A stretch of 64,000 nucleotides of DNA. Source: an uncultured Lachnospiraceae bacterium. Lineage in GTDB: Bacteria; Bacillota; Clostridia; Lachnospirales; Lachnospiraceae. Position numbers and translations under genes: made by a program. The DNA is taken from positions 1-64,000 of the forward strand of contig CAJTUC010000004.1 of the NCBI GenBank assembly GCA_910579395.1, written 5' to 3'. Shown here one piece after another: positions 7,647 to 16,000 of this stretch (position 1 is the stretch's first letter; each line of letters begins with the position of its first letter). The notes beneath the pieces are model-generated. The model had not been told where the DNA came from. It did not search any database and worked only from the letters and a program-made list of their open reading frames with translations.

Positions 7647-7676
7647 CTAGCGACCATGCCTTTCTCTCAACCCGTA

Positions 7677-9074
7677 CTAAAGTTCGCAGTTATTGACCGT
7701 ACGAGGGAACGGGATAACGTCTCTGATATTGCCCATGCCCGTCAGATACATAACGCATCTTTCAAATCCAAGGCCGAAGCCCGCATGTCTCACGGAGCCA
7801 TACTTCCGCAAATCCAGATAGAACTGATAATCCTCTTTGTTCAGGCCCATCTCGTCCATCTTCTTTTCCAGTGTCGCCAAATCGTCCTCTCTCTGGCTTC
7901 CGCCAATGATCTCGCCGATGCCCGGAACCAGACAATCCATCGCCGCTACGGTCTTTTCATCCTCGTTCAGCTTCATATAAAACGCCTTGATTTCCTTTGG
8001 ATAATCCGTTACAAAAACCGGCTTTTTAAATTCTTTTTCGGTCAGATAGCGCTCATGCTCCGTCTGCAGGTCACAGCCCCAGGATACTTTATACTCAAAC
8101 TCATCATTATGCTTCTCCAGAATTTCGATTGCTTCCGTATAAGTCACATGACCGAAATCGGAATTCAAAACGTGCTGCAGTCTTTCAATCAATCCCTTAT
8201 CCACGAACTGGTTAAAGAAGTTCATCTCCTCCGGCGCATTTTCCAGCACATAGCGGATAATATGTTTGAGCATGGATTCCGCCAGCATCATATCGTCCGT
8301 CAGGTCCGCAAACGCGATTTCCGGCTCGATCATCCAGAATTCCGCCGCATGCCTTGTCGTATTGGAATTTTCCGCACGGAAAGTCGGCCCAAAAGTATAA
8401 ACATTCTTAAAGGCAAACGCATACGTCTCTACGTTCAACTGCCCGCTCACCGTCAGGCTGGTCGGTTTTCCGAAAAAATCCTGGCTGTAATCGATGCTCC
8501 CATCCTCTTTTCTCGGAATATTATCCAGATCGAGCGTTGTAACCTGGAACATTTCTCCCGCGCCTTCGCAGTCGCTGCTCGTAATGAGCGGTGTGTGCAC
8601 ATAGACAAAACCTCTTTCCTGAAAAAAGGTATGAATCGCATAAGCAATCAGAGAACGCACGCGAAAAGTCGCCTGAAAGGTATTCGTCCGCGGTCTTAAA
8701 TGCGAGATTGTCCGCAGATATTCAAAGCTGTGTCTCTTTTTCTGCAGTGGATAATCCGCCGTGGAAGTGCCTTCGATAACGATTTCTTCCGCCTGCATCT
8801 CAAAAGGCTGTTTTGCCTGCGGTGTCGCAACGATTTTTCCTCTTGCAACGATGGCGGAACCGACATTCAATTTGGAAATCGTCTCAAAATTCTCCAGCCC
8901 GTCCCCATAAACAATCTGCAGCGTCTCAAAAAAAGTTCCGTCATTTACGACAATAAATCCGAAGGTCTTGGAATCCCGAATGCTCCTGACCCATCCGCCA
9001 ATCGTCACTTCTTTGTCAATATAAGCCTCCCTGTTACGATATAAATCTTTGATATCCGTTAAATTCATCTCCAT
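7677..9074 (-). CDS. asnS: Asparaginyl-tRNA synthetase
   Basis: Charges tRNA-Asn with asparagine in the cytoplasm. The 465-residue class IIb enzyme has an N-terminal OB-fold anticodon-binding domain (about 20-110, with VTIGGWVRSIRDSKTFGFI). The class II core has motif 2 in FRAENSNTTRHAAEFWMIEPE and motif 3 in GFGLGFERCVMYLTG near the C-terminus. The HAAEFWMIEPE context favours asparagine over aspartate. Two in-frame ATGs (codons 1 and 3) are both plausible starts. The short leader holds a hairpin and the dispersed three-way-junction element that follows the trigger-factor-like gene. No T-box leader was seen. Confidence 0.97.
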   Translation of the reverse strand: MEMNLTDIKDLYRNREAYIDKEVTIGGWVRSIRDSKTFGFIVVNDGTFFETLQIVYGDGLENFETISKLNVGSAIVARGKIVATPQAKQPFEMQAEEIVIEGTSTADYPLQKKRHSFEYLRTISHLRPRTNTFQATFRVRSLIAYAIHTFFQERGFVYVHTPLITSSDCEGAGEMFQVTTLDLDNIPRKEDGSIDYSQDFFGKPTSLTVSGQLNVETYAFAFKNVYTFGPTFRAENSNTTRHAAEFWMIEPEIAFADLTDDMMLAESMLKHIIRYVLENAPEEMNFFNQFVDKGLIERLQHVLNSDFGHVTYTEAIEILEKHNDEFEYKVSWGCDLQTEHERYLTEKEFKKPVFVTDYPKEIKAFYMKLNEDEKTVAAMDCLVPGIGEIIGGSQREDDLATLEKKMDEMGLNKEDYQFYLDLRKYGSVRHAGFGLGFERCVMYLTGMGNIRDVIPFPRTVNNCEL

Positions 9075-9114
9075 ATCCTGCCTTTCTGATTATATCTTAT
9101 ATCATTTATTTAGA

Positions 9115-9224
9115 AGAACGCCTTATTTTAGGCGTTCTTTCGGGTGAAAAAGATTTGCTTTGCAAATCGTAGAACTTCTTAGCGAAGCGCCCGTTGGCGC
9201 AAGCTTTAGAAGTTCTTTTCATCC
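9115..9224 (-). repeat. Dispersed three-way-junction element, copy A
   Basis: Begins at the stop codon of the trigger-factor-like gene. Outer stem: GGGTGAAAA at 9142-9150 pairs with TTTTCATCC at 9216-9224. One arm is GATTTGC-TTT-GCAAATC. The other has AGAACTTCT pairing with AGAAGTTCT around a GCGCC-CGTT-GGCGC tip. A separate hairpin, AGAACGCCT/AGGCGTTCT (9115-9138), follows toward asnS. It lies between two co-directional genes and lacks a clear run of T, so it may affect mRNA processing or stability rather than simple termination. Confidence 0.8.
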
Positions 9225-10294
9225 TATTCGTTCTTAATGACCGCATTATTCTTCAAGAATTCCATAGCCGTCTCCGATATCAGATATTCATAAAAAACTT
9301 CCTCGCCTACTTCTTCTTTGAAAGCGTCCACGGACTCATATCCAAACTCCAGCGCCTCTTCTTCCATCTTCTGTGCGATTTCATCCTTCGTCGGATTCAG
9401 CCCTTCCGCATCCGCAATCGCCTGGAACATAATATACTGCTGCGCCATCGTGGTAGCGTCCTCCTGAAATACCGCCAAATAAGATTCCGTATCCATGCCA
9501 TAATAATTCAGCATAAAAGTATCCAGATTCACACCATAGGAGGAAGCCTGCGCCGTCATCGACTCAATCAGCACATCCTCATACCGCTTTACCATTTTTT
9601 CCGGCGGTTCGTTGAAAATGCTGTTCGCCATGACCGCCTGCGTAATATCGCTTGCCACCGCATCTTCATACATGCCTACCGCTTCCGCATAGAACGCATC
9701 ATATACATAAGCGCGGAGTTCTTCTATCGTACTGCATTCCGCTATGCCGAATTCCTGCACGAGCTCGTCCGTCAGCTCCGGCGTCTCCGAAACCGAAATA
9801 CTGTTGACCGTCACATCGAAAGTAACCGCAGCTCCGGCCAAATCGGGATTGGGAGCATAATCAGCCGGAAAGCTCAACTCCAGCGTCACTGTCTCGCCGA
9901 CACTTGTCCCGATCAGCCCATCTTCAAAGCCCTCGATAAAGCGCCCGGAGCCAATCGTCAGACTGTCTCCCTGTGCCGTGCCTCCCTCAAAAGCAACGCC
10001 GTCACGATAGCCCGTATAATCGATATTGACCGTATCGCCTTCCTGCACCGTCGTCCGATCCGTCACCTCTACCATAACAGTCCGCTGAGAGCGGAGATAT
10101 TCGATATAGCTGTCCACATATTCGTCCGACACTTCCGGCTCCGGCTGCGTTACTTCAATACCCGTATACTCCCCGAGCGTAACATACTTGGAAGCCTTTA
10201 TTTCGCTCAGATAAGCAGCATCCTTCCCGCAGGCGGACAGCATCCCCGCCGCCAACGTGACTGCTGCCAATAACGTAATCTTTTTTTTCATCAT
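9224..10294 (-). CDS. Trigger-factor-like lipoprotein foldase (FKBP-type PPIase domain)
   Basis: Probable extracytoplasmic peptidyl-prolyl isomerase/chaperone. I start it at ATG 10294, 8 nt after AGGAAAGG; the longer open frame has no signal. It has a lipoprotein signal ending LSAC, so C22 would be lipidated. An FKBP-type domain follows at about 85-170 (EGDTVNIDYTGYRDGVAFEGG and IEGFEDGLIGTSVGE). The C-terminal helical region resembles trigger factor (PEKMVKRYEDVLIESM... EYLISETAMEFLKNNA). The ribosome-binding N-domain of true Tig is absent. It thus resembles a secreted counterpart of Tig, functionally like PrsA; that role is inference. Confidence 0.88.
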   Translation of the reverse strand: MMKKKITLLAAVTLAAGMLSACGKDAAYLSEIKASKYVTLGEYTGIEVTQPEPEVSDEYVDSYIEYLRSQRTVMVEVTDRTTVQEGDTVNIDYTGYRDGVAFEGGTAQGDSLTIGSGRFIEGFEDGLIGTSVGETVTLELSFPADYAPNPDLAGAAVTFDVTVNSISVSETPELTDELVQEFGIAECSTIEELRAYVYDAFYAEAVGMYEDAVASDITQAVMANSIFNEPPEKMVKRYEDVLIESMTAQASSYGVNLDTFMLNYYGMDTESYLAVFQEDATTMAQQYIMFQAIADAEGLNPTKDEIAQKMEEEALEFGYESVDAFKEEVGEEVFYEYLISETAMEFLKNNAVIKNE

Positions 10295-10446
10295 AAATAT
10301 TGCCTTTCCTTTTCTCATCATATCCAATAACATCATACTAGAATATAACACAAATCCATATTTATTTCCACCCTTTCTCTTGCCTATTGTCCAAATCAAT
10401 GATAAAATGTTTGATGCAAAAGCAAGTAAAATCGGGAGGTATCTAT

Positions 10447-10923
10447 ATGAGTACATGGGCAATTGTATTATTGTGCATTTTAGCCGTTCTTATTATCGCT
10501 ATTGTCGTTTTGTATTTTCTCGGCAAAAACATGCAGAAAAAGCAAGAGGCACAACAGGCACAGATTGAAGCAATGAAACAGACCGTTTCCATGCTGATCA
10601 TCGATAAGAAACGGATGAAGATAAAAGAATCAGGTCTGCCGCAGGCCGTCATAGACCAGACGCCCAAAATGCTGCGCAATTCCAAGCTTCCGGTCGTCAA
10701 GGCCAAAGTCGGACCACAGATCATGACTTTGATCTCCGAAGAAAAGATTTTCGATTCCATTCCTGTCAAAAAGGAAGTAAAGGCCGTTGTAAGCGGCATC
10801 TACATCACGGATGTAAAGGGTATTCACGGCAAGCTTCCGCCGGTAGAGCCCAAGAAAAAAAGCTTCTTCAAACGTGCTGTTGAAAAAGCTCAGGAAAAAG
10901 CCGGTGCAAAACCGCTTAAATAA
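10447..10923 (+). CDS. Membrane-anchored protein of unknown function
   Basis: Start chosen at ATG 10447, preceded by GGGAGGTATCTAT; upstream in-frame codons have no Shine-Dalgarno. The product of about 158 residues has one N-terminal membrane segment (about 4-25), then a charged helical stretch KNMQKKQEAQQAQIEAMKQ. A conserved-looking body follows (KRMKIKESGLPQAVIDQTPKMLRNSKLPVVKAKVGPQ), with a lysine-rich tail. The topology suggests a cytoplasm-facing body. It converges with the DUF1934 gene, and the coding ends overlap by 8 nt. I do not recognise a functional family. Confidence 0.8.
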   Translation: MSTWAIVLLCILAVLIIAIVVLYFLGKNMQKKQEAQQAQIEAMKQTVSMLIIDKKRMKIKESGLPQAVIDQTPKMLRNSKLPVVKAKVGPQIMTLISEEKIFDSIPVKKEVKAVVSGIYITDVKGIHGKLPPVEPKKKSFFKRAVEKAQEKAGAKPLK

Positions 10924-11362
10924 TTTTTTCGATACTGCCTTTCGATCTGATATCCAGAACGATCTGGCAGTCCGCGAGATATTCATAATTGACATCCAGC
11001 GCATAATCCACATCCACCACGATTCTGTCAGATTCCTGTGTGATGTGGATTTTTCGTGTGTCGATTCCGATCAGGATATTTCCGTACGGCGTATTATAGC
11101 TCGTCATATTTTTTCGGTTCTCTTCAAAAATCATATGTACATTGACGGCTCCACTCCGGGTAAGCTCTAAAGCATGTTCACCAAATTTGATCCTGTTCTT
11201 GACCGGTTCCGAAAACCCTTCCATGATCTCATCATACAGCACGTAATGGCTTCCGTTTTTTTCATAATAACTCCCCGGCATGATCGTCTCAATCTTTTCG
11301 ACATCCGAGTCGCTCTGGTCGAACTGCAGACCGCGCAGGGAGATCAATACATCTTTCGTCAT
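10916..11362 (-). CDS. DUF1934 family protein (YwiB-like)
   Basis: A 148-residue protein with the calycin-like beta-rich pattern of DUF1934: EKIETIMPGSYYEKNGSHYVLYDE, then NRIKFGEHALELTRSGAVNVHMIFEENRKNMTSYNTPYGNILIGIDTRKI. The function of the family is unknown. I use ATG 11362, which lies 1 nt after the murI stop and 9 nt after GAGG; the longer TTG start would overlap murI. This tight spacing suggests translational coupling with murI. The 3' end overlaps the convergent membrane-protein gene by 8 nt. Confidence 0.85.
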   Translation of the reverse strand: MTKDVLISLRGLQFDQSDSDVEKIETIMPGSYYEKNGSHYVLYDEIMEGFSEPVKNRIKFGEHALELTRSGAVNVHMIFEENRKNMTSYNTPYGNILIGIDTRKIHITQESDRIVVDVDYALDVNYEYLADCQIVLDIRSKGSIEKII

Positions 11363-11363
11363 C

Positions 11364-12197
11364 TCAATAATCCTCAATATTAATTACTTTAGCGGAAAGA
11401 ATTCCATAAGAAAGAATGGAATTGGCGAACCGCTGGAACTTTTCTGCCGCATCGCTCACAAAAAAACGATACAGCTCCGTACCAAGCTCCGGTCTTTTTT
11501 CGCTCTCCAGTCCCTTCTCTTCCAATAACCGTTTCAACGCTCGTGCGGTCTCGTACGCCGGATTTACAAGGCAGACTTTTTCTCCCATGATCCTTCCGAC
11601 AGTGGAACGAATCAGCGGATAATGAGTACAGCCCAGAATCAACGTATCAATGCCGCTGTCGATCAGTTCCGACAAGTACCGCCTCGCTATTTCATCTGTC
11701 ACCGGGTCTTCCCACAACCCTTCCTCCACAAGCGGTACAAATAACGGACAGGCTTTGCTGATAACACTGACACTTCTGTCACTTTCTTCTATGTATCTTT
11801 TATAAATGCCGCTGCTGATCGTTGCTTCCGTCGCAATAACGCCGATTTTCCCATTCCTGGTCGTCTCTAACGCCGTCTTGGCGCCGGGCCGCACCACATC
11901 GATGATCGGAAGTGCCGTTTCTTCTTCCAGAACTTCCAGTGCACAGGCACTTGCAGAGTTACAGGCGATAACGATCGCCTTGACCTGCTGCGTCTGCAGA
12001 AAACGCACGATCTGTCTGGAATATCTCGTAAGGGTCTCCGGAGATTTACTGCCATAAGGCACCCTTGCCGTATCACCGAAATATACGATCCGCTCGTTAG
12101 GAAGCTGGCGCATGATCTCCCGCGCCACCGTCAGGCCGCCCACTCCCGAATCAAAAACGCCTATCGGCGCATTATGAAGTAATTCTTTCTCATTCAT
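11364..12197 (-). CDS. murI: Glutamate racemase
   Basis: Makes D-glutamate for peptidoglycan in the cytoplasm. The 277-residue Asp/Glu racemase has both cysteine acid/base sites: C79 in VIACNSASA and C190 in LILGCTHYPL, with H192. The N-terminal GVFDSGVGGLTV supplies D16 and S17. Length is typical. It is followed immediately by the DUF1934 gene and preceded at 24 bp by a small membrane-anchored protein gene, so the three likely form one operon. Confidence 0.96.
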   Translation of the reverse strand: MNEKELLHNAPIGVFDSGVGGLTVAREIMRQLPNERIVYFGDTARVPYGSKSPETLTRYSRQIVRFLQTQQVKAIVIACNSASACALEVLEEETALPIIDVVRPGAKTALETTRNGKIGVIATEATISSGIYKRYIEESDRSVSVISKACPLFVPLVEEGLWEDPVTDEIARRYLSELIDSGIDTLILGCTHYPLIRSTVGRIMGEKVCLVNPAYETARALKRLLEEKGLESEKRPELGTELYRFFVSDAAEKFQRFANSILSYGILSAKVINIEDY

Positions 12198-12221
12198 CTC
12201 AAAATCGGACTCCCGTTATTT

Positions 12222-12569
12222 CTATTCTATATGCTGCTCAAGCCACTCGAGCAATCTGCTTTTTACTATAACCTGTTCTTTGTCCGCCCGCAAGAGCCGG
12301 CAGCAATTTTCTTCTGTCAAAGCGGAACTTTCCTGCTCCGCGCCCTCTTTTTCCACGCCTTCTTTTGCCGCGCTTCCTTCCCCCGCTTCATATACTGCCT
12401 CATAGGTATCCTGCGGAAAACACAGTTCCGGGTACAGCACACACCACCACACAAAGGCCAAAACGCCTGCCAGAAGACCGGCAGACCGCATCCGTGGGAC
12501 AGACGCTTTCATACTGCACAGATATCTCTGTTCCAGTTTCTTCAGGTTATCTATTATCGTGTTCATCAT
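12222..12569 (-). CDS. Small single-pass membrane protein, unknown function
   Basis: I start this at the ATG ATG pair at 12569, which has AGGAG 9 nt upstream; the frame is open further 5' without a good signal. The 115-residue product has a short basic N-terminus, one membrane segment (about 33-48, AGLLAGVLAFVWWCVLYPE), then an acidic Glu/Ala-rich segment and a short basic C-terminal part ending LLEWLEQHIE. No family is recognised. Close spacing to murI suggests co-transcription. Confidence 0.6.
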   Translation of the reverse strand: MMNTIIDNLKKLEQRYLCSMKASVPRMRSAGLLAGVLAFVWWCVLYPELCFPQDTYEAVYEAGEGSAAKEGVEKEGAEQESSALTEENCCRLLRADKEQVIVKSRLLEWLEQHIE

Positions 12570-12746
12570 CGTTTCATACTCCTTTTCCCGCCGTTCCTTA
12601 CTGTACGGCTTTTCAAGGAGTATTCCCAATTCCATGATGACTATTCCACTCTCGCAGCAGTCGCCAACTACCCATTTAAACATGGCCGCCTGGCTCGTTG
12701 CCCGCGGAAATAAACTGTTACATACTTTCTTTTCACACAATGCTGT

Positions 12747-13427
12747 TCAGGAAATATTCTCCGCCCGGATCTGTTTGATAATGGAACTCTCCTGATTATC
12801 GATATGCAGCTTCGCAGCCTTCGCAGCCCCTTCTTTATCGCAGCGGACAATGCTTTCATAAATCATTCTATGCTCTTCCACCAGATTATTATGCTGGTTT
12901 TCATCTTTAATATATTCGAACCGGTACCGGTACATCTGCTCCGAAAGATTATTGATCAGCTGAATCAGACGCTGGTTCCGCGTCGCTTCTACAATGATAT
13001 CGTGCAGCGCTACATCGGCCGCCGCAATGACCGTCGCATCCCCTGTTGCAGTCGCCTTCTCAAATTCGTCACACGCATCCCTAAGCCTCTGCTTTTCTTC
13101 CTCCGTAATCCTGTCGCAGGCAAGCTCTGTGCAGAGCGCATCGAGCGCCCGCCTGACCTCCAGTACATCCCGCAGACCCTTCTCCGTGATCTGTGCCACT
13201 TCTGCGCCGCGCCGCGGCATCATAATGACGAGTCCTTCCAGTTCCAGTTTTCGGATAGCCTCTCTGATAGGCGTCCTGCTCACGCCGAGCTGATTGGCAA
13301 GCTGAATCTCCAAAAGCCGTTCTCCCGGTTTCAATTCACCAGTCAGAATCGCCTTCCTGAGTGTATTAAAAACGACATCCCGCAAAGGAAGAAATTCGTC
13401 CATATTTGTCTGAAACTGAACCCCCAT
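12747..13427 (-). CDS. GntR-family regulator, FadR/FCD subfamily
   Basis: A ligand-responsive repressor or activator. The N-terminal winged helix (about 12-75) has the GntR signature PLRDVVFNTLRKAILTGELKPGERLLEIQLANQLGVSRTPIREAIRKLELEGLV. The C-terminal all-helical FCD effector domain contains the metal-binding-type residues DVALHDII and the later HRMIYESI and KLHIDNQE segments. I use ATG 13427, about 10 nt after GGGG; the ATG three codons earlier abuts the Shine-Dalgarno. It lies 58 bp downstream of ispE on the same strand. FCD regulators usually sense organic acids or sugar acids; no obvious target lies next to it. Confidence 0.9.
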   Translation of the reverse strand: MGVQFQTNMDEFLPLRDVVFNTLRKAILTGELKPGERLLEIQLANQLGVSRTPIREAIRKLELEGLVIMMPRRGAEVAQITEKGLRDVLEVRRALDALCTELACDRITEEEKQRLRDACDEFEKATATGDATVIAAADVALHDIIVEATRNQRLIQLINNLSEQMYRYRFEYIKDENQHNNLVEEHRMIYESIVRCDKEGAAKAAKLHIDNQESSIIKQIRAENIS

Positions 13428-13485
13428 ATTTACCATTCCCCTTTCCTGACTCTTTTCCTGCCGACTGGCCGTCCTGACATCACCA

Positions 13486-14346
13486 TTAATGAAACCCTGT
13501 CACAAAGACCTGTCCGGCCAGACCACGGCCCTTAATCTGCCCAGCAGCTGCCGCTGCCGGCTCCTTTTCCGTAAAAAGTCCGAAAACCGTCGGGCCGCTG
13601 CCGCTCATCAGCGCATTCAAGGCCCCTGCTTTTTTCATTTGTTCCTTTATCTCATCGATGACCGGATATTTCCGCACCGTAACCGTCTCTAACACATTTC
13701 CTATTCGCTTTGCGATGCCGCTCAGACTGCCGTTTCGAATCGCCTCTTCAATACCGTCAATGTCAGGGTGATACGCCAGCGTATCGGCGTGCAGATTTTC
13801 ATAGACATATTTCGTCGAAACATCAATGTCCGGCTTGGCAACGACCAGGACGCACGGCGGCGGTGCCGGCAGTTTCGTCAAAACTTCTCCGATGCCCTCC
13901 GACAGGGCCGTCCCACCCATCAGACAATAGGGAATATCCGCCCCAAGCGTCACGCCAAGGGCCTGTAACTGCTCCAGTGAATATCCGAATCCGAACAGTT
14001 CGTTCAGCCCCATAAGCGCCGCCGCCGCATCAGTGCTTCCACCCGCCATTCCTGCCGCAATGGGAATCCTTTTTTCCAGAAGGATTTCCACGCCCTCGGA
14101 TATGCCTGTCTCCACGAACAGTCTTTCAGCCGCCCGGCAGATCAGGTTGTCCTTTCCGGCGGAGAGATTCTCTTTGTCAATTTTTAAAACAATGCCCGGT
14201 TCTTTCTTCCGGCAAAAAGTCAATGTATCGCAAAGATCAATCGTCTGCATGATCATCTTTACTTCATGATAACCATCTTCCCTGCGGCGCAATACATCCA
14301 GGCCGAGATTAATTTTGGCATACGCATTTCGTCTGAGCTGTTCCAT
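13486..14346 (-). CDS. ispE: 4-diphosphocytidyl-2-C-methyl-D-erythritol kinase
   Basis: GHMP-family kinase of the MEP isoprenoid pathway. The roughly 286-residue protein starts MEQLRRNAYAKINLGLDVLRRREDGYHEV, the canonical N-terminus. Its ATP-binding glycine-rich loop is PIAAGMAGGSTDAAAALMG. The C-terminal LMSGSGPTVFGLF is motif 3. I prefer ATG 14346 (GGGGG six bases upstream) to the ATG eight codons earlier. Its leader contains a partial copy of the dispersed hairpin element. Confidence 0.95.
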   Translation of the reverse strand: MEQLRRNAYAKINLGLDVLRRREDGYHEVKMIMQTIDLCDTLTFCRKKEPGIVLKIDKENLSAGKDNLICRAAERLFVETGISEGVEILLEKRIPIAAGMAGGSTDAAAALMGLNELFGFGYSLEQLQALGVTLGADIPYCLMGGTALSEGIGEVLTKLPAPPPCVLVVAKPDIDVSTKYVYENLHADTLAYHPDIDGIEEAIRNGSLSGIAKRIGNVLETVTVRKYPVIDEIKEQMKKAGALNALMSGSGPTVFGLFTEKEPAAAAAGQIKGRGLAGQVFVTGFH

Positions 14347-14383
14347 CGTTTTCCCCCATTTTTCCTCCATTCCAAAGCGTCAC

Positions 14384-14485
14384 AAACAATTCATGCAGAA
14401 TGGCCCGAAGGGCATCCTGTGAGGCACACTTGCTGCCACACCGTCAGGTGTGTTGGCTTTTAGAACTTCTCTTTACACTTTCAAC
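14384..14485 (-). repeat. Partial, rearranged copy of the dispersed hairpin element
   Basis: The minus strand shows the element's 5' half (AGAGAAGTTCTAAAAGCC), a CACACC-TGAC-GGTGTG hairpin, and the 3' module seen at 60.7 kb (CCCTTCGGG hairpin, then CATTCTGCATGAATTGTTTG). The second strand of the main arm is missing, so this is a decayed or composite copy. It lies upstream of ispE rather than against a stop codon. Confidence 0.65.
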
Positions 14486-14549
14486 CTGCGGTATTTTAAT
14501 CCGCAAAGCAAAAATTCTGTATTTTCTGTGTACATTGTATTCAAAAACT

Positions 14550-14650
14550 GAGATTGTACTTAATTTTATACAATCTCGGATTGTTTGTCAATGCTTGAGA
14601 AGATATAATAGTGTGAGAAAGGTTCCGCGCTGCGTAACCTTTCTCACACT
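14550..14650 (+). promoter_or_regulatory. Promoter with inverted repeat and start-site hairpin for the serine hydrolase
   Basis: A 9-bp inverted repeat, GAGATTGTA (14550-14558) and TACAATCTC (14569-14577), with a 10-nt gap precedes a promoter. The promoter is TTGTTT (14581-14586), a 17-nt spacer and TATAAT (14604-14609). Right at the expected start begins a 15-bp hairpin with arms AGTGTGAGAAAGGTT and AACCTTTCTCACACT (14610-14650). The inverted repeat is a candidate operator and the hairpin a candidate mRNA 5' stabiliser. This occupies most of the 371-bp ispE/hydrolase gap. Confidence 0.65.
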
Positions 14651-14717
14651 ACAGAGTTGCTTTCAGCAATTCTGTCAGCAAATGACTTACACACAATCAG
14701 GACAGGAGAGGAATCAC

Positions 14718-15899
14718 ATGAAACTGAACAAAAATAAACTGGCCCGTTTAGAAGGGGTATTGCAAGAAATGGTAAATACCGGATTTGTGGCGGGTGTAAA
14801 CTGTATGGTCTTACAAGACGGTGAAGAACAATGTTATTATGAGGCCGGATTCCGGGACACCGCAAATCGGATTCCGATTACGCGTGACACAATTTTCAGG
14901 CTGTATTCCATGACAAAGCCAATTACTTCAACGGCTGTCATGATGCTTCTGGAAGAAGGAAAAATCGATTTGCTGGAACCGGTCTCCAAATATCTGCCCG
15001 GTTTTGCAGAGCAATATGTTATCAAAAACGGCATGAGGATGCCAATTACCCATCCGGTCACAATCCAGCATTTGCTGAACATGACTTCCGGTCTTGTCTA
15101 TCCGGGAGAAAACTGCGCTGCTGAAGTTCAGACAGGCGCTTTGATACAGGAAGTGACGGACAGGATAACTTCTTCCGAACCGCTTGCGACCGTCGAAATC
15201 ATGAATCGGCTGGGGCAGCTTCCGCTCGCTTTTGCGCCGGGTGAAAGATGGCAGTACGGCACGTCGGCAGATGTTCTCGGCGCTGTCGTGGAAACCGCAT
15301 CGGGTATGCGTTTCGGAAAATTTCTGTCAAAAAGAATCTTCGAACCGCTCGGCATGAAGGATACGGCCTTCTATGTACCGCAGGATAAACAGGCGCGCCT
15401 TTCCAAAGTATATGAACCCACGCCGGGCGGCCTGAGAGAATATCACGGCTCTCATCTCGCCATCCAGAACCGGATGGAGATTGAGCCCGCTTTTGAATCC
15501 GGCGGCGCAGGACTTGTATCTACGATTGACGACTATAAAGTGTTTTCGCAAATGCTTCTGCACGGCGGCTCTTTCAATGGCGTTACGCTGCTCTCTCCCA
15601 AAACCGTGGAGTTTATGACCGGCGCGCATCTGACTCCCGCTCTGCAGGACTATGTGAACCAATGGGAAAACCTCCCGGGATACACTTATGCAAATCTTCT
15701 GCGTATTATGACAGATCCCGGTGCCGCTGTTTCCATGGGAAGCAAAGGCGAATATGGATGGGACGGATGGCTCGGCCCCTATATCACGAATGACCCAGCC
15801 AACCGGATGACGCTTCTGATCATGCAGCAGAAAACCGGTTCCGGCACAACAGAATACACCAGAAGAATCCGGAATGTGCTATTCTCTTCTCTAAACTAG
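14718..15899 (+). CDS. Serine hydrolase, class C beta-lactamase fold
   Basis: The open frame extends far upstream, but the gene starts at ATG 14718 behind AGGAGAGG. The 393-residue product belongs to the beta-lactamase/penicillin-binding-protein-like serine hydrolases. The SxxK motif is RLYSMTKPIT (about residue 72), the YxS/N motif is YGTSADVLG, and a C-terminal segment reads GYGWDGWLGPYITN-like (here EYGWDGWLGPY). There is no signal peptide, so it is cytoplasmic and more likely an esterase (EstB-like) than an antibiotic lactamase. Monocistronic, with its own promoter and terminator. Confidence 0.9.
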   Translation: MKLNKNKLARLEGVLQEMVNTGFVAGVNCMVLQDGEEQCYYEAGFRDTANRIPITRDTIFRLYSMTKPITSTAVMMLLEEGKIDLLEPVSKYLPGFAEQYVIKNGMRMPITHPVTIQHLLNMTSGLVYPGENCAAEVQTGALIQEVTDRITSSEPLATVEIMNRLGQLPLAFAPGERWQYGTSADVLGAVVETASGMRFGKFLSKRIFEPLGMKDTAFYVPQDKQARLSKVYEPTPGGLREYHGSHLAIQNRMEIEPAFESGGAGLVSTIDDYKVFSQMLLHGGSFNGVTLLSPKTVEFMTGAHLTPALQDYVNQWENLPGYTYANLLRIMTDPGAAVSMGSKGEYGWDGWLGPYITNDPANRMTLLIMQQKTGSGTTEYTRRIRNVLFSSLN

Positions 15900-15908
15900 G
15901 TACATAAA

Positions 15909-15953
15909 AACTCCCGGTGCGGGAAAAAATTCTGCACGCCGGGAGTTCTTTTT
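15909..15953 (+). terminator. Intrinsic terminator of the serine hydrolase gene
   Basis: AACTCCCGG and CCGGGAGTT pair around a loop containing a minor GTGC/GCAC pairing and are followed by CTTTTT. It starts about 10 bp after the stop codon. Confidence 0.85.
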
Positions 15954-16000
15954 CATAATAGAAACATCGATTTCTGTTTCAGATTCTTTCTTTTTTCAGA

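Noticed and set aside
7098..8699. 533-residue open frame antisense to the NlpC/P60 and asnS genes
   Set aside because: It is the complement of two confidently identified genes, has no Shine-Dalgarno, and the translation is a His/Arg/Leu-rich shadow with no domain.
9115..9141. Simple intrinsic terminator between the foldase gene and asnS
   Set aside because: The hairpin is strong, but in the minus-strand direction it is followed by TCTAAATAAA rather than a T run, and it is the trailing hairpin of a repeated composite element.
9194..10273. 359-residue plus-strand frame opposite the trigger-factor-like gene
   Set aside because: Antisense shadow of a lipoprotein gene; Arg/His-rich with no motif, and its start lies in the dispersed repeat.
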